This document shows positions 12,777 through 16,905 of a stretch of 16,905 nt of DNA, piece by piece. The stretch covers positions 1 to 16,905 of the forward strand of contig JAZGHU010000039.1 in assembly GCA_036481345.1 (NCBI GenBank), given 5' to 3'. Each line of letters opens with the position of its first letter. Position 1 is the stretch's first letter. The position numbers and the translations under genes were made by a program. A model generated the notes under the pieces. It did no database searches. It had not been told where the DNA came from and worked only from the letters and a program-made list of their open reading frames with translations. This DNA is from JAAOYC01 sp036481345 (lineage in GTDB: Archaea; Nanobdellota; Nanobdellia; Woesearchaeales; WJKL01).

Positions 12777-13469
12777 TTATTTTCCAAATCTTCTCTCACG
12801 ATCAGAATAATTTTTTAAACAATTAATCAAATCTTCTTTCTCAAACTCTGGCCAAGTCTTTTCTAAGAAAATCCATTCAGCATATACTCCTTGCCAAGCC
12901 AAAAAATTCGAAGTCCTATGATCTCCACCTGTTCTTATAATCAAATCAGGCTCAGAATCCATATATAAGAATTTTTCAAAATCTTTCTCATTTAAATTCT
13001 TAACATCAATCTTTCCATCTTCAATATCTCTTCCTAATTTTTTAATCCCATCAATAATTTCTTCTCTTCCGCCATAAGCCATTGCAAAATTAATCTTATA
13101 ATCATTATAATCTTTAGTTTCTTCTTCAATCTCCTTCATTCTTGCATAGATATCCTCTGGAAACAAATTAATTCTGCCGACAAAACTTATCTTTATCTTA
13201 TTTTCATGAGCATCATTCATATATTTCTCATTATTAAAGAACTCTCTAAACAATTTCATCAGATAATTAAATTCATGCTTGGGTCTATTAAAGTTCTGCA
13301 TAGAAAAAGCATAAAGAGTCATCTCTTTTATTTCTAACTCCCTGCACCATTCAAATAATTTAGCAACCTTTTCAGCTCCAAACTCATGCCCTTTCCAAGG
13401 TTCTTTCATCAACCTCTTTGCAAACCTTCTGTTTCCATCAAGAACAATTCCTACGTGTTTTAATCCCAT
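12777..13469 (-). CDS. uppS: Cis-prenyltransferase (undecaprenyl/dehydrodolichyl diphosphate synthase family)
   Basis: This 230-residue protein carries the cis-prenyltransferase signatures: catalytic Asp-11 in LDGNRR (10-15), W-x-GH at 25-28, 'LYAFSMQNFNRP' (52-63) for the allylic substrate, and RTGGDHRTSNFLAWQ (179-193) with Glu-198. These bind Mg2+ and isopentenyl diphosphate. The final DRERRFG is also conserved. The enzyme elongates an allylic diphosphate, probably supplied by the prenyl synthase nearby, to a long polyprenyl diphosphate. In archaea that is the carrier for N-glycans and other surface sugars. Product length cannot be judged here. It follows the 169-residue gene by 21 bp, but a TATA box across that gene's stop codon gives it a leaderless start of its own. 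Confidence 0.92.
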   Translation of the reverse strand: MGLKHVGIVLDGNRRFAKRLMKEPWKGHEFGAEKVAKLFEWCRELEIKEMTLYAFSMQNFNRPKHEFNYLMKLFREFFNNEKYMNDAHENKIKISFVGRINLFPEDIYARMKEIEEETKDYNDYKINFAMAYGGREEIIDGIKKLGRDIEDGKIDVKNLNEKDFEKFLYMDSEPDLIIRTGGDHRTSNFLAWQGVYAEWIFLEKTWPEFEKEDLINCLKNYSDRERRFGK

Positions 13470-13490
13470 ATTTAAATCAAATCCAGTTAA

Positions 13491-13501
13491 TTATTTATAA
13501 A
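13491..13501 (-). promoter_or_regulatory. TATA box for the cis-prenyltransferase gene
   Basis: TTTATAAATAA on the minus strand overlaps the last codons and stop of the 169-residue gene. It is centred about 27 bp before the ATG at 13469. No clear Shine-Dalgarno sequence lies between, so uppS can be transcribed independently of the upstream genes. Confidence 0.5.
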
Positions 13502-14000
13502 CTTTACGAAATACACCTACAAAAACATCTTTAGGAATTGCAATTCCCGCTTCAATAAACATCTTAGCCATTTCTATCCCATCTTCTTCAACATCAGGTT
13601 TAAAATTATGTAATTTACGCAATGCATAAGTTGTTAAATATCCATCATTAAAAGCCAATGCAATATTATTTCCCTTGGAATTATGAATCTTCTTTTCTTT
13701 TAAATCAACAACACAACTTTCTTTAATCCATTTCCCATTTTCTTCAACAAAACCATAATTAAACAATTCTAACTTAACAAGATCAGCAATTATCTCATTC
13801 TTCCTCTTCTTAGAAACATACTTATCAACCTCAGAAATCCCATAATGCTCATAAAAATCCATCACTCCTTCTCTATCAAATCTATAAACTCTTCCTAAAT
13901 ACTTCTTGCTTTTCTGTTTTGTCCTCTTCCTTGCCCATCTATTCTCAACAATATAAGCATATTCCTTATTTTTAATTTTCTTAGTTCTGATAAATGCCAT
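13491..14000 (-). CDS. Basic hypothetical protein with transposase-like N-terminal segment
   Basis: This 169-residue protein starts one base after the stop of the 726-residue gene and has no ribosome binding site of its own. It is probably translated by coupling. The first 40 residues ('MAFIRTKKIKNKEYAYIVEN', then a basic stretch ending in KKYLGRVYRF) resemble the N-terminus of IS1634/IS4-type transposases and of small DPANN hypothetical proteins. No catalytic DDE domain follows. The rest is a compact alpha/beta region ('EIIADLVKLELFNYGFVEEN' to 'IALAFNDGYLTTYALRKL'). The protein is basic at the N-terminus and could bind nucleic acid. No inverted repeats or target duplications were seen around it. 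The function is unknown. Confidence 0.65.
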   Translation of the reverse strand: MAFIRTKKIKNKEYAYIVENRWARKRTKQKSKKYLGRVYRFDREGVMDFYEHYGISEVDKYVSKKRKNEIIADLVKLELFNYGFVEENGKWIKESCVVDLKEKKIHNSKGNNIALAFNDGYLTTYALRKLHNFKPDVEEDGIEMAKMFIEAGIAIPKDVFVGVFRKVYK

Positions 14001-14001
14001 C

Positions 14002-16182
14002 TTATTCTTTTATCCACAGCGGATTTCTAATATAATTATCTATCGCTTTCTTAACTCCAATTTTCTTTATTTTCTCAGTTACTTTCCTAACATCAAGCTG
14101 GTCCCATCCCATACGCTCTCCTAATCCTTCAACTTTAATGTCTAATTCAGGATGCTTTCTAACATAATCTTCAAAAAACCACCTATGCAAACCATGAACA
14201 AACAATTCTTCAGAATAAATATAATCATTCATAAACTGAGTATAGGCCTTTCCAACATCTAGCAAAGATTCGTATGTTCCAGCAGCCTTTACTATAAAGG
14301 CCTTTCCAGCAGCAGCATCTGTATGGGTGCTCATTTGTAAATGTAATAATTCTACAGAAGGAGTTTCAATCCTAGAAATATCAGAATCAACTTCTTGAGA
14401 CCAAATTATTGGAGCTCTAAGATAATCAATGCCTGGTCCAAAACCCATATCATGCTTTAATCTATAAGTTCTTTTAATCTGTCCTCTTTCAGGTCTTGTA
14501 AAATCAAAACTAGCCCAAAGGGGTGATGGTAAAAACCGGCTTTTTCCTACATATTTTGTCCCAACCATTCTAACAGGATATATCTCAACTGTTTTATCTC
14601 TTGCAAAACCTCTTTTTTCTTTTTTGACATCTTCAATACTACTTGGAAATACAATTTTATAATCTGGCCTAATCAGACTAGGGTGCTCCCAAAACTTAAG
14701 TCCTGCAGAAATAATATTTTCAACAACAGGAATTATTTTCTTGGTTACTTCTTGGTCTTTCTCTTCCAATAACATAGAAACAGGCTCAATACTTTGATAA
14801 TAAATATCTACTTTTTCTACACTTAAACCCATATCCCTATGAAAATCTTCTAAAACATATGTAAATCCATCTTCAGTTGCGCTCTTTAAATCATTCTCAG
14901 CTATTTTAAGTGCATTTTTTTTATCAAATTCATTAAATACTTCATACTCTAGTCCAGATTCAAAAGAACCCCTAAAAACACTAACTCTATCACTTATATC
15001 CTTAACATCAACAGCTTTAATGCCTTTTTCAATAGCAACAACAAAATTCTCAGGATTATTCATATACAAATTAAATGCAGATTCTATTCCATTTTTTTTA
15101 ACCCATTCTATAGCAGCTGGAACTTTCTTATACTGGGGTTTTGTTAGCATAACTTTGTATTGAGCTTTTAGAAGTTTTTCTCCATTTGGAATATTAAATT
15201 CTTTAATCATTTCCTCAGCCAATAATTGACTTATTGCCTCTGACATAGCCTCATTAGCCAACATAGCTTCATCAAGACCCTTTGTAAAATTGTGCATCAT
15301 AGCTTTCTCCAGACTTCCTAAAGGAATAAACTCTGAAAAAGGACTACGAAGAGCACTACGTCCAGTTCCTATAAAAATATGAGAATAATCAAATTCCACT
15401 TTCCCTTTTTCAGCATCAACAACATTAATGCTATAAGTACAAGATCCACCAGCACAATGGTTGTATTTTTCAAAAGTAAGCAAAGGCATACCACTTCTTT
15501 TATCTTTAACACGAGCTCTAAACATCTCAAAATAACTATTACCTAAGAAAACCTTTCCATTGTTTCCATGAGTATAATTATCTCCTGTTTTCAGAATTAC
15601 ATATTCTACGTCCTGCCTCTCAAGATTAGGAAGCCTATCATGAAGAAAATCAACAGATTTCTTAACATGTCTTAATAATTGCTCTGCAAATAGGGGTTCG
15701 TCAGGCAGACCATAATCTTGCCTTGTAAATTCTATTTCATGTTCAAGGTCAGGATTCATTCCTGCTTTCATCAAATTCTGGCGTACAATATCAGGAGTTA
15801 AAAAATCAAAAAAGTTTAGATTGTATTCATCATACTCACGCACTTTAGCTTCAGGACCCATAGGAACACACATTCTTTTTACATCATCAACCTCTAAAGA
15901 ATCATTCCCTTTAATATCAGCAGGCACCCTCTTCAAAAATCCCCATTCATCTTCAACTTTCTCCTCTAACTTAGCAGGTTCAACAATATTCTTAACAGGA
16001 ACATCTTCCTTATGAAACAAAGAATACAATCCCCCTATTGCTAATCCTACTCCAACTATTCCTGCTCCTAGAATTAATGACCAAGAACTGTGCTTTTCAA
16101 TTTCTGGTTCGGATTCTCCCTGCTTAACCTTATTCTTATACGCCCTTTTCCTAGCTTTTCTATCTTTAGATCCATCTCCCAT
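14002..16182 (-). CDS. Large membrane-anchored protein of unknown function with internal duplication
   Basis: I do not recognise this 726-residue protein. A basic N-terminus (residues 6-20) precedes one hydrophobic helix at 34-56 ('WSLILGAGIVGVGLAIGGLY'), so most of the chain is probably extracytoplasmic. The rest appears to be two related halves, about 150-380 and 455-725. Each has a helix, a strand pattern (DVEYVIL and DYKIVF), and a helical module ending in KKNGIESAFNLYMNNP (362-377) or KKIGVKKAIDNYIRNP (706-721). No HExxH or serine-hydrolase motif is evident. 'EELFVHGLHRWFFED' (658-672) keeps histidines that the first copy lacks. A pair of cysteines sits in NHCAGGSC (241-248). A TATA box at 16203-16212 supports this start. 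The next gene begins one base after the stop. Confidence 0.75.
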   Translation of the reverse strand: MGDGSKDRKARKRAYKNKVKQGESEPEIEKHSSWSLILGAGIVGVGLAIGGLYSLFHKEDVPVKNIVEPAKLEEKVEDEWGFLKRVPADIKGNDSLEVDDVKRMCVPMGPEAKVREYDEYNLNFFDFLTPDIVRQNLMKAGMNPDLEHEIEFTRQDYGLPDEPLFAEQLLRHVKKSVDFLHDRLPNLERQDVEYVILKTGDNYTHGNNGKVFLGNSYFEMFRARVKDKRSGMPLLTFEKYNHCAGGSCTYSINVVDAEKGKVEFDYSHIFIGTGRSALRSPFSEFIPLGSLEKAMMHNFTKGLDEAMLANEAMSEAISQLLAEEMIKEFNIPNGEKLLKAQYKVMLTKPQYKKVPAAIEWVKKNGIESAFNLYMNNPENFVVAIEKGIKAVDVKDISDRVSVFRGSFESGLEYEVFNEFDKKNALKIAENDLKSATEDGFTYVLEDFHRDMGLSVEKVDIYYQSIEPVSMLLEEKDQEVTKKIIPVVENIISAGLKFWEHPSLIRPDYKIVFPSSIEDVKKEKRGFARDKTVEIYPVRMVGTKYVGKSRFLPSPLWASFDFTRPERGQIKRTYRLKHDMGFGPGIDYLRAPIIWSQEVDSDISRIETPSVELLHLQMSTHTDAAAGKAFIVKAAGTYESLLDVGKAYTQFMNDYIYSEELFVHGLHRWFFEDYVRKHPELDIKVEGLGERMGWDQLDVRKVTEKIKKIGVKKAIDNYIRNPLWIKE

Positions 16183-16202
16183 AACATAAGTTAGGCACCA
16201 GT

Positions 16203-16212
16203 GATATATAAA
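16203..16212 (-). promoter_or_regulatory. TATA box for the 726-residue protein gene
   Basis: TTTATATATC on the minus strand is centred about 25 bp before the ATG at 16182, indicating a leaderless start. It lies in the 74-bp gap after the AMMECR1 gene, so the two genes need not be co-transcribed. Confidence 0.55.
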
Positions 16213-16256
16213 GTTTATGTAAGCTTTAAACCTCTCTACTATCAGAATTCGCTAAT

Positions 16257-16853
16257 CTAAGCTTTCAACTTCTTCTCAATAACTTTCCCATTCTGCTCAG
16301 AAAACACTTGTGCTTGAAATTTATACACATTTCTCTTAAGATTGCACCAGCAATTAGGCGAAAGCCCAGATTTTTTACATGTATTATCTAAGAATTCTTT
16401 AGAATCCCAGCCCCATTCTACAGCTACTTGAGGTAATAACAACCCAGCTCCAAATTTATCCCTTATAACAAGCCCATCTACCCCAATCTTAACTTTAGAA
16501 GGATAATCTTCCCATTTCTTGACTTTTATCTCCTCAGGCTTTGTAAGCACAGAAATCTCAATTCTAAGCTTTTTCATATGCTTTTTTTCTATAGGTGCAA
16601 ATCTAGGATCTTCAAAAGCAGCCCCTTTAGCAGCCAATACTATACCCTCTGCAAGGCTTTTAAATGGCTCAGGAAAGCCGATACAACCCATTAACTCTTT
16701 TCCTACATATAAACTTACAAAAACCCCTCTTTTCTCTTTAAATTCATCCAAAATCTCTTTAGAAATCTTAAACTTCTTCCCATCAAACACAGCAGAAATA
16801 GATTCTCTAGCAAGTTTAATCAACTTATTAGCTTTTGCCAGAGTCAGCTTCAT
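16257..16853 (-). CDS. AMMECR1-domain protein
   Basis: This 198-residue protein is a single AMMECR1 domain of normal length. Signatures are LMGCIGFPEP (54-63, the family's LRGCIG), 'AAKGAAFEDPRFAPIEKK' (74-91), and 'GAGLLLPQVAVEWGWDSKEF' (135-154), followed by Cys-159 and Trp-169. The domain is conserved in archaea and eukaryotes and lies next to MEMO-like and radical SAM genes in many archaea. No such neighbours are present here. Its biochemical activity is not established. It is probably cytosolic. The Arg of LRGCIG is replaced by Met. A TATA box at 16881-16888 and an inverted repeat lie just upstream of the ATG, giving a very short leader. Confidence 0.88.
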   Translation of the reverse strand: MKLTLAKANKLIKLARESISAVFDGKKFKISKEILDEFKEKRGVFVSLYVGKELMGCIGFPEPFKSLAEGIVLAAKGAAFEDPRFAPIEKKHMKKLRIEISVLTKPEEIKVKKWEDYPSKVKIGVDGLVIRDKFGAGLLLPQVAVEWGWDSKEFLDNTCKKSGLSPNCWCNLKRNVYKFQAQVFSEQNGKVIEKKLKA

Positions 16854-16863
16854 TTTATTTTAC

Positions 16864-16878
16864 GCCTTTTAGAAAGGC
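16864..16878. promoter_or_regulatory. 15-bp inverted repeat between TATA box and start of the AMMECR1 gene
   Basis: GCCTTT (16864-16869) and AAAGGC (16873-16878) flank a 3-base centre. The repeat lies between the minus-strand TATA-like element GTTTAAAAG (about 16880-16888) and the ATG at 16853, overlapping the expected transcription start. A repressor site is the simplest reading. A short hairpin in the mRNA is the alternative. Confidence 0.45.
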
Positions 16879-16905
16879 ACTTTTAAACTTATCAGAAATG
16901 TTTTT

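Overview
The window looks like chromosomal DNA of a small-genome archaeon, most likely of the DPANN group (Woesearchaeota/Pacearchaeota-like). This is inferred, not proven. The grounds are archaeal ribosomal stalk proteins (uL1, uL10/P0 and P1 with its GLGALFG tail), archaeal TrmB-type regulators, a COG1340 coiled-coil protein, an archaeal circularly permuted GTPase, AT-rich DNA, and archaeal TATA boxes about 25 bp upstream of start codons. Most transcription units therefore appear leaderless. Shine-Dalgarno sites are used mainly inside operons and ahead of uL1. No rRNA, tRNA, CRISPR array or insertion sequence was found, and no gene-free stretch exceeds 300 bases.

Layout. 1-1163 (+): the 3' end of one TrmB-like regulator followed by a complete paralogue. 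1160-1885 (-): a YlqF/YawG-type GTPase, divergent from 1967-2842 (+), a membrane-tethered winged-helix regulator. 2951-4791 (+): a two-gene unit encoding an unknown cytosolic-looking protein and a very acidic exported protein with a DUF5667-like core. A TGGAACA-type repeat array precedes it and a stem-loop/T-run terminator follows. 4831-5130 (-): a small cysteine-containing orphan. 5162-6040 (-): a COG1340 coiled-coil protein. 6092-8976 (-): the uL1-uL10-P1 stalk operon, in which uL10 is about twice its normal length. 8977-9156: a regulatory region with a perfect 18-bp palindrome and a leader hairpin. 9157-9786 (-): a membrane-anchored transglutaminase-like protein. 9818-11194 (-): an M18 aminopeptidase. 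11344-12773 (+): a short-chain trans-prenyl diphosphate synthase and a coupled unknown protein, converging on 12777-13469 (-), a cis-prenyltransferase. 13491-16182 (-): a basic 169-residue protein and a 726-residue membrane-anchored protein of unknown function with an internal duplication. 16257-16853 (-): an AMMECR1-domain protein.

How the genes fit together. The stalk operon supplies the GTPase-stimulating arm of the large ribosomal subunit, and its GTPase partners are elsewhere. The trans- and cis-prenyl synthases plausibly supply archaeal lipid precursors and a polyprenyl carrier. Several genes point to the cell surface: the tethered regulator, the acidic exported protein, the anchored transglutaminase-like protein and the 726-residue protein. 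The least explained items are the 726-residue duplicated protein with its coupled 169-residue neighbour, the long uL10 tail, and the palindrome at the stalk-operon promoter.
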